18,433 bases of DNA from Methylovorus sp035565335 (GCA_035565335.1 DATMSO010000018.1:1-18433); one strand, 5' to 3'. Shown: positions 1 to 7,625, counted from the stretch's first letter. Translations and numbers: made by a program. Notes: generated from the letters alone by a model not told the origin.

Positions 1-50
1 TCACAACCGTTCAGCAAGCGATTGACTACGTCAGCGCCAACCTCAAGTAA
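1..50 (+). CDS. acpP: acyl carrier protein, C-terminal end only
   Basis: Partial gene cut by the left edge of the window. The last 15 codons read TTVQQAIDYVSANLK and then TAA. This matches the usual C-terminal helix of bacterial acyl carrier protein (a 'T V .. A I .. Y I .. N' pattern). The gene lies 35 bp upstream of the likely fabF start, the classic acpP-fabF order. The phosphopantetheine serine lies outside the window, so the call rests on the C-terminal residues and the neighbour. Confidence 0.85.
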   Translation, partial: TTVQQAIDYVSANLK

Positions 51-85
51 TTTCCCCCATCCATTCTTAAATTCTGGAGTTGCTT

Positions 86-1333
86 TTGTCCAAGCACAAT
101 CTGCAGAAGCGCAGAGTTGTCGTGACTGGCCTGGGCGTCGTTTCACCGGTAGGTGTCGGTGTTCAGGCGTCCTGGTCGGATCTACTGGCCGGTAAATCCG
201 GCATCACCAGAATCACCAAATTCGATCCCAGTCCCTTCGCCTCGCAAATTGCGGGCGAAGTGAAGGGGTTCGATGTCTCTGAATTCTTGCCTGCCAAGGA
301 AGCACGTCGTATGGATACCTTTATCCAGTACGGCATGGCAGCGGGTATTGAGGCCGTGCGTGATTCGGGTATTGAGGTGACTGAGGAAAATGCCGAGCGT
401 ATCGGTGTTTCCATTGGTTCCGGTATCGGCGGCTTGCAGCTTATTGAAGAGACGGATGAGACGTTTCATGCATCCGGTCCAAGAAAAATTTCGCCGTTCT
501 TTATTCCCGGCACCATCATCAATATGATTTCCGGCAATCTGTCCATCATGTACGGCTTCAAAGGCCCGAATGTGGCGATCGTGACTGCTTGTACCACGGG
601 TACGCACTCCATTGGAGATGCGGCACGCATGATCGAGTATGGCGATGCGGATGTCATGATTGCCGGTGGTGCAGAGGCTGCGATTACGCAATTGGGCGTT
701 GGCGGTTTTGCCGCTGCCCGTGCACTGTCTACGCGTAATGACGACCCTGCGACGGCTAGCCGACCATGGGATCGTGATCGTGATGGCTTTGTCATCGGCG
801 AAGGCGCTGGTGTCATGGTGCTGGAAGAATACGAATCCGCCAAGAAACGTGGCGCCAAGATTTACGCCGAATTAGTGGGTTATGGCATGAGTGCCGATGC
901 ATACCACATGACCGCGCCGAATATGGATGGCCCACGTCGTTCCATGCGTAATGCATTGAACAACGCCGGGGTTAATCCTGATCAGGTGCAGTTCATTAAT
1001 GCGCACGGTACCTCAACCCCATTGGGCGATACCAATGAAACCAATGCCATCAAGGCGGCATTTGGTGACCATGCAAAGAATCTGGTGGTGAATTCCACCA
1101 AATCGATGACTGGTCACTTGCTGGGTGGTGCCGGTGGTCTGGAGTCGGTATTCACCGTCCTGTCCATCCATCATCAGGTTTCGCCACCTACCATTAATAT
1201 CTTCAATCAGGATCCTGAATGTGATCTCGATTATTGCGCCAATGAGGCGCGTGATCTGAAGATTGATGTAGCGCTGAAAAACAACTTCGGCTTCGGTGGT
1301 ACCAACGGTTCGCTGGTGTTTGCCAAAATCTGA
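86..1333 (+). CDS. fabF: beta-ketoacyl-ACP synthase II (KAS II)
   Basis: Condenses malonyl-ACP with acyl-ACP in fatty-acid elongation, in the cytoplasm. Counting from the start chosen here (415 aa), the thiolase-fold triad is visible: Cys169 in the TACTTGTH context, His307 in NAHGTSTPLGD, and His344 in KSMTGHLLGGAGG. The N-terminus (KRRVVVTGLGVVSPVG) and the C-terminal FGFGGTNG loop are typical, and the length is normal for FabF. An in-frame TTG also occurs at 80. I chose TTG at 86 because GGAG at 76-79 then sits 6 nt upstream; a start at 80 would abut the Shine-Dalgarno. No ATG is available at the N-terminus, so a TTG start seems real. The gene lies just after acpP and is probably co-transcribed with it. 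An inverted repeat at 1360-1398 follows. Confidence 0.95.
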   Translation: MSKHNLQKRRVVVTGLGVVSPVGVGVQASWSDLLAGKSGITRITKFDPSPFASQIAGEVKGFDVSEFLPAKEARRMDTFIQYGMAAGIEAVRDSGIEVTEENAERIGVSIGSGIGGLQLIEETDETFHASGPRKISPFFIPGTIINMISGNLSIMYGFKGPNVAIVTACTTGTHSIGDAARMIEYGDADVMIAGGAEAAITQLGVGGFAAARALSTRNDDPATASRPWDRDRDGFVIGEGAGVMVLEEYESAKKRGAKIYAELVGYGMSADAYHMTAPNMDGPRRSMRNALNNAGVNPDQVQFINAHGTSTPLGDTNETNAIKAAFGDHAKNLVVNSTKSMTGHLLGGAGGLESVFTVLSIHHQVSPPTINIFNQDPECDLDYCANEARDLKIDVALKNNFGFGGTNGSLVFAKI

Positions 1334-1359
1334 TCTTCTGATCAGGCTTGTATTATGCT

Positions 1360-1398
1360 CAAAACTGTGCATGGCCTTGCTGGTTATGCACAGTTTTG
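1360..1398. terminator. 13-bp perfect inverted repeat after fabF, probable terminator
   Basis: The arms CAAAACTGTGCAT (1360-1372) and ATGCACAGTTTTG (1386-1398) are perfect reverse complements around a 13-nt loop. The outer base pairs are A/T-rich, so the 3' arm itself carries TTTT and the 5' arm AAAA. That makes it plausible as an intrinsic terminator on the plus strand, 26 bp after the fabF stop. It lacks a long U tract after the stem, so factor-assisted termination or a mere stem-loop is possible. Confidence 0.55.
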
Positions 1399-1654
1399 TC
1401 GCATTTGACGCCTGCATGACAGAAAGCCATACTCCGCTTCGCTTTATTTTTTCAAGCGATTGATTTTTATAGATAAAATATTTCGTGCTCTTTTTGAGTC
1501 AAAACCAAAAAATCTAATGCCCAGCGGTACTTAGCGGCACTATCCAGCAATCTTCCACAAATCTATCCACAGCTTTTGTGGATGCAAGACTCCTTTGTAA
1601 TGACGTCAACATGCTTTAGGATAACGGTGTTTTTAACGAGCACATGAGCGCCTG
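1399..1654 (+). promoter_or_regulatory. intergenic region before pabC with DnaA-box-like sites and a candidate promoter
   Basis: No gene is seen here. An A/T-rich tract (about 1437-1520) is followed by three 9-mers close to the DnaA box TTATCCACA: TCTTCCACA at 1551-1559, CTATCCACA at 1563-1571 (one mismatch), and, on the minus strand, GCATCCACA at 1577-1585. The last two also form a small hairpin (arms 1565-1571 and 1577-1583). A candidate sigma-70 promoter is TTGTAA at 1595-1600 and TAGGAT at 1617-1622, with 16-bp spacing; the match is moderate. It would drive the pabC-mltG-tmk-holB-pilZ operon. Confidence 0.35.
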
Positions 1655-2488
1655 ATGACGCATCCCTTGCCGGCACTGGTAAACGGTCGGCCCGACGCAT
1701 TGATTTCACCTGCAGATCGCGGCTTGGCCTATGGCGATGGCGTATTTCGGACCTTGCCCGTTATCGATGGCAAACCCCAGGTATGGGCTTTGCATTACCA
1801 GAAGCTGAGCGCAGACTGTTCACGCTTAAGTTTATCCTGCCCCTCCGCCACCGATCTCTTGCAGGACATTCAACATCTGTACGCGGATCAGGCGAGCGGT
1901 GTGGCGAAAATCATCATCAGTCGCGGGGCAGGTAGCCGTGGTTATGCGATCAATCCCGAAGTGCCATCCACGCGCATTGTCATGCGTACCGCCATGCCGC
2001 AGTATCCCGAGCACTATGCTGAAACAGGCGTGCAACTGACATTGTGCAGCCTGCGGCTTGCCCACCAGCCAAGGCTTGCAGGTATAAAACATCTGAACCG
2101 GCTTGAAAATGTGCTGGCGCGTATGGAATGGCAAGATCCGGAGATTTTTGACGGGATACTGCTTGATCAGCAGGGGTTTGTGGTGGAAGGCACCATGTCC
2201 AACATTCTTCTAAGGTTCGGTTCTCGTTTGCTGACCCCGGATTTGAGGAATTGTGGGGTTGCCGGCGTTACCCGCGATCGCATTATTCAATTAGCGTCGT
2301 CGCTGGGCCTGCAGGCAGGCATCGCCGATATTTCGTTGGAACAGATGATGCAGGCGGATGAGATCATCGTTTGCAACAGTCTGTTTGGTGCATGGCAGGC
2401 AACGCAGTTCAATGGAAAAACCTGGCAGCCTCAGAAGCTGGCAGAGCAATTAAAGTATTTATTGCAGGAACAACATGAAATTGATTAG
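1655..2488 (+). CDS. pabC: aminodeoxychorismate lyase (PLP fold-type IV)
   Basis: Predicted to convert 4-amino-4-deoxychorismate to p-aminobenzoate and pyruvate for folate synthesis. The 277-aa protein shows class IV aminotransferase features: RGLAYGDGVFRT (residues 22-33), the PLP lysine Lys145 in KHLNRLENVLA, and the EGTMSN motif (178-183), whose Glu contacts the cofactor ring. Position immediately before mltG, tmk and holB is the conserved PabC locus, which argues against a branched-chain aminotransferase or D-alanine aminotransferase of the same fold. The start is ATG 1655; the Shine-Dalgarno is weak (GAG at 1646-1648). The 3' end overlaps mltG by 14 bp, which suggests translational coupling. 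Confidence 0.9.
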   Translation: MTHPLPALVNGRPDALISPADRGLAYGDGVFRTLPVIDGKPQVWALHYQKLSADCSRLSLSCPSATDLLQDIQHLYADQASGVAKIIISRGAGSRGYAINPEVPSTRIVMRTAMPQYPEHYAETGVQLTLCSLRLAHQPRLAGIKHLNRLENVLARMEWQDPEIFDGILLDQQGFVVEGTMSNILLRFGSRLLTPDLRNCGVAGVTRDRIIQLASSLGLQAGIADISLEQMMQADEIIVCNSLFGAWQATQFNGKTWQPQKLAEQLKYLLQEQHEID

Positions 2489-3479
2489 GAATTTACTGGT
2501 ACTGGCAAGCCTGGTGCTGCTGGTAGCCGGGGCTTGGTTATATTTTTACAGCACGACCCCATTGCAGGCCCGCACGACGACGGAGGATGTCTCCCTGAAA
2601 GCGGGTAGCAGCCTGCGCAGCGTCGGGCAGCAGCTGGTTCAGCAGGGCGTGCTGCAGGAGCCATGGAGCTTTGAAGTGCTGGTGCGACTATTTGGCAAGG
2701 CCGGGGATATCAAGGCCGGCAATTATCAGATTGCGGCGGGTACCACGCCTTATCAGCTACTGGTCACCCTGACCAATGGCAATACCACCCAGGCCAGCAT
2801 TACCTTTATCGAGGGATGGACGTTTCAGCAAATGCGTGCTGCACTGAATGCGCATGAATCGGTACGCCATATGACCATGGCTTATACCGATCAGCAAATC
2901 CTGGCGGAAGTGGGTGCCACGGAAGACATTGCCGAAGGCTTGTTCTTCCCCGATACCTATTATTTCAACCCGCAATCAAGCGACAAGGATATCCTCAAGC
3001 GGGCGTATGCCACCATGCAGCAAAAGCTTGCCACCGCCTGGGCAGGACGCGATGCAGGGTTACCTTATGCCAGCCCATATCAGGCCCTGATCATGGCCTC
3101 TATTATTGAAAAGGAAACCGGACGTGCGGTGGAGCGGCCACAAATTGCCGGTGTGTTTCTCAATCGCCTGCGCCTCGGCATGCGGTTGCAAACCGACCCC
3201 ACCGTGATTTACGGCGTAGGGGAGCGTTTTGATGGCAATCTGCGTAAAAAAGACTTGCTGCTGGATACCCCATACAACACCTATACCCGTGCCGGACTGC
3301 CGCCCACACCGATTGCTATGCCAGGCTTGGGCGCGATTGAAGCCGCCTTGCACCCCATGAAAACACGGGCGCTGTATTTCGTGGGCAAGGGCGACGGCAG
3401 CCATGTCTTTTCATCTACCCTGGCAGAACACAATCGTGCCGTGGTGCAGTATCAGTTGAGGCCTAATCGTGCGCGGTAA
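2475..3479 (+). CDS. mltG: endolytic murein transglycosylase MltG (YceG family)
   Basis: Cleaves nascent glycan strands internally at the inner membrane and sets glycan chain length. The 334-aa protein starts with a single membrane anchor (about residues 5-25, leucine/valine rich). A LysM-like segment follows, and then the YceG catalytic domain. The signature ASIIEKETG holds the probable catalytic glutamate (Glu212; it aligns with the essential Glu of the E. coli enzyme by motif). The strongly conserved block LNRLRLGMRLQTDPTVIYG (230-247) follows. It overlaps pabC by 14 bp and tmk by 11 bp, the same locus arrangement as in gamma-proteobacteria. Nothing appears missing or truncated. Confidence 0.95.
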   Translation: MKLIRNLLVLASLVLLVAGAWLYFYSTTPLQARTTTEDVSLKAGSSLRSVGQQLVQQGVLQEPWSFEVLVRLFGKAGDIKAGNYQIAAGTTPYQLLVTLTNGNTTQASITFIEGWTFQQMRAALNAHESVRHMTMAYTDQQILAEVGATEDIAEGLFFPDTYYFNPQSSDKDILKRAYATMQQKLATAWAGRDAGLPYASPYQALIMASIIEKETGRAVERPQIAGVFLNRLRLGMRLQTDPTVIYGVGERFDGNLRKKDLLLDTPYNTYTRAGLPPTPIAMPGLGAIEAALHPMKTRALYFVGKGDGSHVFSSTLAEHNRAVVQYQLRPNRAR

Positions 3480-4074
3480 ATTCATCACCCTGGAAGGCAT
3501 GGACGGCGCGGGCAAGAGCACGCATATCCCGGATATCCTGGCGCAATTGCAAGCGCGCGGTGTGGAAGTGGTATCCACGCGCGAGCCTGGCGGCACAGAA
3601 CTGGGCGAGCGCCTGCGCGAGGTGTTGTTGCATACCGCGATGGCGGCCGAAACCGAGAGCCTGCTGATGTTCGCTGCTCGTCAGGAGCATTTGTCCACCT
3701 TGATCCTGCCTGCGCTGGAGCGCGGCGCTTACGTGCTGTCTGATCGCTTTACCGATGCTTCCTATGCTTATCAGCACGGCGGCAGGGGCCTGGCAGCGGA
3801 ACGCATCGCCCAGCTTGAGCAGTGGGTGCAGCAAGGGTTGCAACCGGATTTGACGCTACTGTTTGATGTGCCGGTGGAAGTCAGTGTGCAACGTCTGGCC
3901 GCGGCGCGCACGCCGGATAAGTTCGAGCGCGAATCGGCGGATTTTTTCCGACGTATTCGGGATGCCTACCTGCAACGCGCCGAGCAGTTTTCGCAGCGGT
4001 TCCGCATTATTGATTCCAATCAGCCGCTGGATCAGGTTAAGCGGGCGGTCAGCGCGGCACTGAGCGAGCTATGA
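3469..4074 (+). CDS. tmk: thymidylate kinase
   Basis: Phosphorylates dTMP to dTDP, the last step specific to dTTP synthesis. The 201-aa protein has a P-loop, GMDGAGKST (residues 10-18), a DRFTDASYAYQ block typical of the dTMP-binding DR(Y/F) motif, and a LID region with several arginines around residues 145-165 (ARTPDKFERE and FFRRIRDAY). The start is GTG at 3469 with TGAGG at 3457-3461 as Shine-Dalgarno, 7 nt away. It overlaps the end of mltG by 11 bp and shares ATGA with holB. Length and order are standard. Confidence 0.95.
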   Translation: MRGKFITLEGMDGAGKSTHIPDILAQLQARGVEVVSTREPGGTELGERLREVLLHTAMAAETESLLMFAARQEHLSTLILPALERGAYVLSDRFTDASYAYQHGGRGLAAERIAQLEQWVQQGLQPDLTLLFDVPVEVSVQRLAAARTPDKFERESADFFRRIRDAYLQRAEQFSQRFRIIDSNQPLDQVKRAVSAALSEL

Positions 4075-5093
4075 GTCAGCCGGCCATGATTTTTCCCTGG
4101 CAGCACCGCGTATGGGCTGGCTTGATCGCCCAGAAGAAAACGCTGCCGCATGCCATGTTGCTGCGTGGGCCTGCCGGGATAGGTAAACTGCAGTTTGCGC
4201 AAGCGCTCAGCAAGGCCTTGCTATGCCAGCAACCAGACCAAGATGGGCATGCCTGCGGTATTTGTGCCAGTTGCGGCTGGTTTGCCCAGGGTAGCCATCC
4301 TGATTTTCGTTTGCTGGCTCCCGAGCAGGATCAGGTCGACGAGGATGCGCCGGCCCCTGCCAAGGTCAGCACCAAGAAAACCCAGATATCCGTTGCCCAG
4401 GTACGTGAACTGGGCGGCTTTCTGGAGTTATCCAGCCATCACAACGAAGGTATCCGTATTGCCCTGATCTGCCCGGCAGAGGGGCTGAACGTCGCCTCTG
4501 CCAATGCCTTGCTGAAAATGCTGGAGGAACCCCCGCCGGGCGTAGTATTCCTGTTGGTTGCCCATCAGCCGCAACGCCTGTTGCCGACTATTACCAGTCG
4601 CTGTCGCAAGGTAGATATGCCGGTGCCCGACATGCAGGGGGCTCTGGCTTGGCTGAGCGAGCAGGGCGTGGATCAGGCCGAGGTCAGGCTGGCCTATGCC
4701 GGCGGCTCGCCCATGGTTGCACGTGATCAAGCGGAGGCCAGCAAGCCACTGGAGCTGATACTGAGCCAACTGGCGCGCGGCGCCGGGGCTGATGCTTATT
4801 CGCTGGCCACCATGTTGAATGCCATCGGCATGGCAGAAGCCATGCGCGTCATGCAAAAATGGCTTTATGATCTCCTGGCTTGCCGGTTTGCCGTGCAGGC
4901 GCGCTACCACATCCTGCACAATGCCGCTTTGCAAGCCTTGGCCAAAAGCGTAGACTTGGCTCAAATGCTTGAATTACAGCGTAAACTTGACGATGCCTAC
5001 CGCAGTGCGACGCATCCACTCAACAATGAACTGCAACTTGAAAGCTTGATGTTGCAGTATGTGCAGCTATTTAATGTCAAAACCCGAACATGA
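4071..5093 (+). CDS. holB: DNA polymerase III subunit delta prime
   Basis: Stator subunit of the clamp loader that places the beta clamp on DNA. The 340-aa protein has the AAA+ fold: a P-loop-like GPAGIGK (33-39), a zinc site with Cys52, Cys62, Cys65 and Cys68, the block ANALLKMLEEPP, and the sensor-like TITSRC (SRC motif). It is coupled to tmk through an ATGA overlap and to pilZ through another. An acidic/proline-rich insertion lies between the zinc site and the rest of the AAA+ domain (about residues 83-103: DEDAPAPAKV and nearby); it looks like a flexible lineage-specific loop. Confidence 0.93.
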   Translation: MSQPAMIFPWQHRVWAGLIAQKKTLPHAMLLRGPAGIGKLQFAQALSKALLCQQPDQDGHACGICASCGWFAQGSHPDFRLLAPEQDQVDEDAPAPAKVSTKKTQISVAQVRELGGFLELSSHHNEGIRIALICPAEGLNVASANALLKMLEEPPPGVVFLLVAHQPQRLLPTITSRCRKVDMPVPDMQGALAWLSEQGVDQAEVRLAYAGGSPMVARDQAEASKPLELILSQLARGAGADAYSLATMLNAIGMAEAMRVMQKWLYDLLACRFAVQARYHILHNAALQALAKSVDLAQMLELQRKLDDAYRSATHPLNNELQLESLMLQYVQLFNVKTRT

Positions 5094-5470
5094 GTTCCAG
5101 CGCGCTCCCCAATGAACCCCTGATCAGCTCTCCGGCCAAGCCTGGCGTATTGTCATTGGCTATCAAGGAAAAGGCAGCGCTTTATGCGTCTTATATGCCT
5201 TTCGTCAAAGGTGGAGGCTTGTTTATCCCCACCAATAAACCGTATCGTATTGGCGATGAAGTCTTCATGCTGCTGAGCCTGCTGGATGATCCGGTAAAGC
5301 TGAAAGTCGTGGGGCATGTGGTATGGATAACGCCTGTCACCCAGGGTAGCCGCCCACAAGGCATTGGCGTCCGTTTCAGCGAAAAAGATGGCGGTATTGA
5401 GGTCAAGAACAAGATTGAAGCTTTATTGGGCGGGGCCATGAAGTCTCCTCGCGCGACTTACACCATGTAG
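5090..5470 (+). CDS. pilZ: PilZ-domain type IV pilus protein
   Basis: The 126-aa protein closely resembles the founding PilZ of Pseudomonas (type IV pilus assembly), which is also encoded next to holB. Shared blocks include LSLAIKEKAALYASYMPF, GGGLFIPT, GDEVFMLLSLLD and GIGVRF. The c-di-GMP-binding RxxxR and (D/N)xSxxG motifs of receptor-type PilZ domains are not seen, so this is the non-binding class that acts through protein partners (PilB/FimX in Pseudomonas, known from the family). It overlaps holB by 4 bp (ATGA) and is probably the last gene of the operon. Confidence 0.9.
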   Translation: MSSSALPNEPLISSPAKPGVLSLAIKEKAALYASYMPFVKGGGLFIPTNKPYRIGDEVFMLLSLLDDPVKLKVVGHVVWITPVTQGSRPQGIGVRFSEKDGGIEVKNKIEALLGGAMKSPRATYTM

Positions 5471-5472
5471 CC

Positions 5473-5510
5473 CTACCTTCAGGTAGTCATAGCGCTTGGT
5501 GCTGTGCACC
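5473..5510 (+). terminator. two short stem-loops after pilZ, possible weak terminator
   Basis: CTACCT/AGGTAG (5473-5478 and 5481-5486) and GGTGC/GCACC (5498-5502 and 5506-5510) can each fold into a small hairpin just after the pilZ stop. The second is followed by a TTATTTGATTTG stretch rather than a pure T run. Evidence for termination is weak. Further on, TTGTCG at 5543-5548 and CTAATT at 5566-5571 (17-bp spacing) could be a promoter for the next gene. Confidence 0.25.
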
Positions 5511-5578
5511 TGCACTTATTTGATTTGCCGCTGTCCTCCGTATTGTCGTTAACCTGCTTGTTGCCCTAATTGTGAATA

Positions 5579-6361
5579 ATGTCCATGCTTGTCGATTCCC
5601 ACTGCCATATCAATTTCCCTGACCTTGCCAGCAATATGCCCGCATTGCGTGCCGCCATGGCAGAAAATGCCGTAGGCCACGCTTTATGTGTATCCGTCAC
5701 CTTGAAGGACTTTCCAGCTGTACTGGCCGTGGCAGAAGCGCATGACAATATCTTTGCGTCGGTGGGCGTGCATCCGGATTACGAAGACGAACCATTTTTT
5801 ACCGCTGATGATTTGGTGCGGCTGGCACAGCATCCCAAGGTCATTGCCATCGGTGAGACTGGCCTCGATTATTTCCGCCTGACGGGTGATCTTGAATGGC
5901 AGCGCGAACGCTTCCGCACCCATATTCGTGCCGCCATTGCGGCCGACCGGCCCTTGATTATCCATACGCGAGCTGCCGCTGAAGATACGATACGCATCAT
6001 GCGGGAAGAGGGCGCCGAACGCATTGGCGGCGTCATGCACTGCTTTACGGAAAGCCAGGAAGTGGCTGAGCAGGCGATGGCGCTCGGGTTTTATATTTCC
6101 TTTTCCGGGATCGTCACGTTCAAGAATGCCGGTGCGCTTAAAGAAGTGGCACGCCATATCCCGCTGGATCGCGTGCTGGTCGAAACCGATTCACCCTATC
6201 TCGCGCCGATTCCGTTTCGTGGCAAAACCAACCAGCCTGCCTATGTAAAACATGTGGCAGAGGAGGTGGCTCGCTTGCGTGGCATCTCGCTGGAGACGTT
6301 GTCCGAAGCTACCACCCGTAATTTCTTCACCTTGTTCCGGCAGGCGCAACCATGCAATTGA
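5579..6361 (+). CDS. ycfH: TatD family metal-dependent hydrolase (YcfH type)
   Basis: Amidohydrolase-like TIM-barrel enzyme of the TatD DNase family. Members act as metal-dependent nucleases, and the natural substrate of YcfH is not firmly settled. All metal ligands are visible in the 260-aa protein: His8 and His10 (DSHCH), Glu93 (GETGLDY), His129 (IIHTR), His154 (MHCFTE) and Asp204 (ETDSPYLAP). The holB-ycfH neighbourhood is the same as in E. coli. ATG at 5579 and ATG at 5585 are both possible starts; neither has a clear Shine-Dalgarno, and the second gives the more usual N-terminus MLVDSHCH. The 3' end overlaps the next gene by 10 bp. Confidence 0.92.
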   Translation: MSMLVDSHCHINFPDLASNMPALRAAMAENAVGHALCVSVTLKDFPAVLAVAEAHDNIFASVGVHPDYEDEPFFTADDLVRLAQHPKVIAIGETGLDYFRLTGDLEWQRERFRTHIRAAIAADRPLIIHTRAAAEDTIRIMREEGAERIGGVMHCFTESQEVAEQAMALGFYISFSGIVTFKNAGALKEVARHIPLDRVLVETDSPYLAPIPFRGKTNQPAYVKHVAEEVARLRGISLETLSEATTRNFFTLFRQAQPCN

Positions 6362-7116
6362 CCATGCTGGGCGTAGGCTCCAGTGCGGGCACCCCGGTGG
6401 TGGGTTGCCAATGCCCGACCTGCAGCTCGCCCGATGCACGCAACAAGCGTAGCCGCTGCTCATCAGCCATTACCTTTCCCGGAGGGGAGGTGGTGCTGAT
6501 TGATACTGGGCCGGATTTGCGCTTCCAGGCGCTACGCGAAGGGCTGAATCGCGTGGATGCCGTGCTCTACACTCACACACATGCTGACCACCTGCACGGC
6601 ATTGATGATCTGCGCGCCTTTTGCCAACTGCAGCGCAAGCAGATTCCGCTATATGGCAAGGCCGATGCCCTGGCCCATGTTGCTGACAAGTTTGGCTACA
6701 CCATACGCGAGCCGAGTGATTTCTGGGATTTGCCCGTATTGGGGCTTAATGAGATCAAAGCCCCATTTGAATTGTTCGGCCAGACCGTCACTCCGATCCC
6801 AGTCAAGCACGGCTATAGCGATATCCTGGGGTATCGCATTGGCAATCTGGCTTATCTGACCGATGTTTCTGATATCCCGGCCGCGTCGCTGGACCTGCTG
6901 CAAGGGCTGGATGTGCTGCTGCTGGATTGCCTGCGCTACAAGCCGCACTATACGCATATCAACCTTGAGCAGAGCCTGGCATATGCCGCGACGATTGCCG
7001 CTGGCAACACCTACCTCATCCACATGACCCATGAGATGGAGTACGCTGCAGTCAGCGCCTTGCTGCCGCCCAATGTGCATGTAGGCTATGACGGTTTGCA
7101 ATTGCATTTTGAATGA
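6352..7116 (+). CDS. metallo-beta-lactamase-fold hydrolase, PhnP-like
   Basis: The 254-aa protein has the metal-binding signature THTHADH (His75, His77, Asp79, His80), further likely ligands His153, Asp171 and a late His (His224 or His227 in YLIHMTHEM), and an N-terminal cysteine cluster (Cys19, Cys21, Cys24) in the GCQCPTC context. This resembles PhnP-type phosphodiesterases, where N-terminal cysteines bind a structural zinc. No phosphonate genes are nearby, so the substrate is unknown; a cyclic phosphodiester or cyclic nucleotide is a guess. It overlaps ycfH by 10 bp, so the two are co-translated. Confidence 0.85.
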   Translation: MQLTMLGVGSSAGTPVVGCQCPTCSSPDARNKRSRCSSAITFPGGEVVLIDTGPDLRFQALREGLNRVDAVLYTHTHADHLHGIDDLRAFCQLQRKQIPLYGKADALAHVADKFGYTIREPSDFWDLPVLGLNEIKAPFELFGQTVTPIPVKHGYSDILGYRIGNLAYLTDVSDIPAASLDLLQGLDVLLLDCLRYKPHYTHINLEQSLAYAATIAAGNTYLIHMTHEMEYAAVSALLPPNVHVGYDGLQLHFE

Positions 7117-7160
7117 GCATGCGGTGAAACTATCCTGCTGCATCTGCGTCCTAAAAATGC

Positions 7161-7166
7161 GATAAT
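7161..7166 (+). promoter_or_regulatory. candidate -10 element for the small exported protein
   Basis: GATAAT lies 30 bp before the ATG of the next gene, in the 80-bp gap after the PhnP-like gene. No convincing -35 hexamer is seen at the proper distance (7138-7144 reads CTGCATC), so this is a weak call. Confidence 0.25.
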
Positions 7167-7196
7167 CGCCCCCTCAAACGTGTATCGGAACTCACT

Positions 7197-7610
7197 ATGC
7201 AACGGAATACCATGCAATTGACCAAGACTTTTTCTGCCTCTGTGCTGCTGGCTGCAGTATTCGCTGTGGCTGCCATGCCTGCGATGGCTGCCGACACCGC
7301 GCCCGCCAAGGCTAGCTCTGCAAAAAAAGGCAGTTATTCAGAAACCGATTTCCTGCGCGCATTTAGCGGCAAGTCGCGTCAGGTGGTGACCGAGCGTCTG
7401 GGCAAGCCAGTGAAAAAAGAACAGTCCGTCATGCCATCCAATGCTGCAGGTGTGGTCGGCAAGAAGCTGGATACGTCCAAACCGGTGAATGTAGAAATGT
7501 GGTACTACAACAATCTGGTGGAATACTCTCCTAAAAAGACTTACAAAATCACCGAGCTGACGTTTGTGAATGATCGTTGCATGAACATCGCTTTCTTCAA
7601 CAATCGTTGA
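7197..7610 (+). CDS. small exported protein, possibly BamE/SmpA-like fold
   Basis: Not recognised with certainty. The 137-aa product starts with a clear Sec signal peptide (basic start, hydrophobic core SVLLAAVFAVAA, probable cleavage after AMA near residue 31). The mature part of about 105 aa contains FLRAFSGKSRQVVTERLGKP, then WYYNN and later ITELTFVNDRC. That pattern (short helix ending in LGKP, a W-x-Y strand, a final strand with V-F-like residues) recalls SmpA/BamE-type small outer-membrane modules, but no lipobox is present. Two starts are possible: ATG 7197 (GGAA 6 nt upstream) and ATG 7212 (GGAA 4 nt upstream). The gene stands alone and ends 15 bp before a strong hairpin. Confidence 0.7.
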   Translation: MQRNTMQLTKTFSASVLLAAVFAVAAMPAMAADTAPAKASSAKKGSYSETDFLRAFSGKSRQVVTERLGKPVKKEQSVMPSNAAGVVGKKLDTSKPVNVEMWYYNNLVEYSPKKTYKITELTFVNDRCMNIAFFNNR

Positions 7611-7625
7611 GTTTGCATGTTCCCC

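Noticed and set aside
182..691. Minus-strand open frame opposite fabF
   Set aside because: No motif, and it lies wholly within the conserved fabF coding region.
1416..1463. Tiny open frame of 15 codons between fabF and pabC
   Set aside because: No Shine-Dalgarno, no conservation evidence, and it lies in an A/T-rich regulatory gap.
1551..1585. Replication origin suggested by the DnaA-like boxes
   Set aside because: Only three imperfect sites and no origin-type neighbours (dnaA, dnaN, gyrB, rpmH); promoter regulation is the simpler reading.
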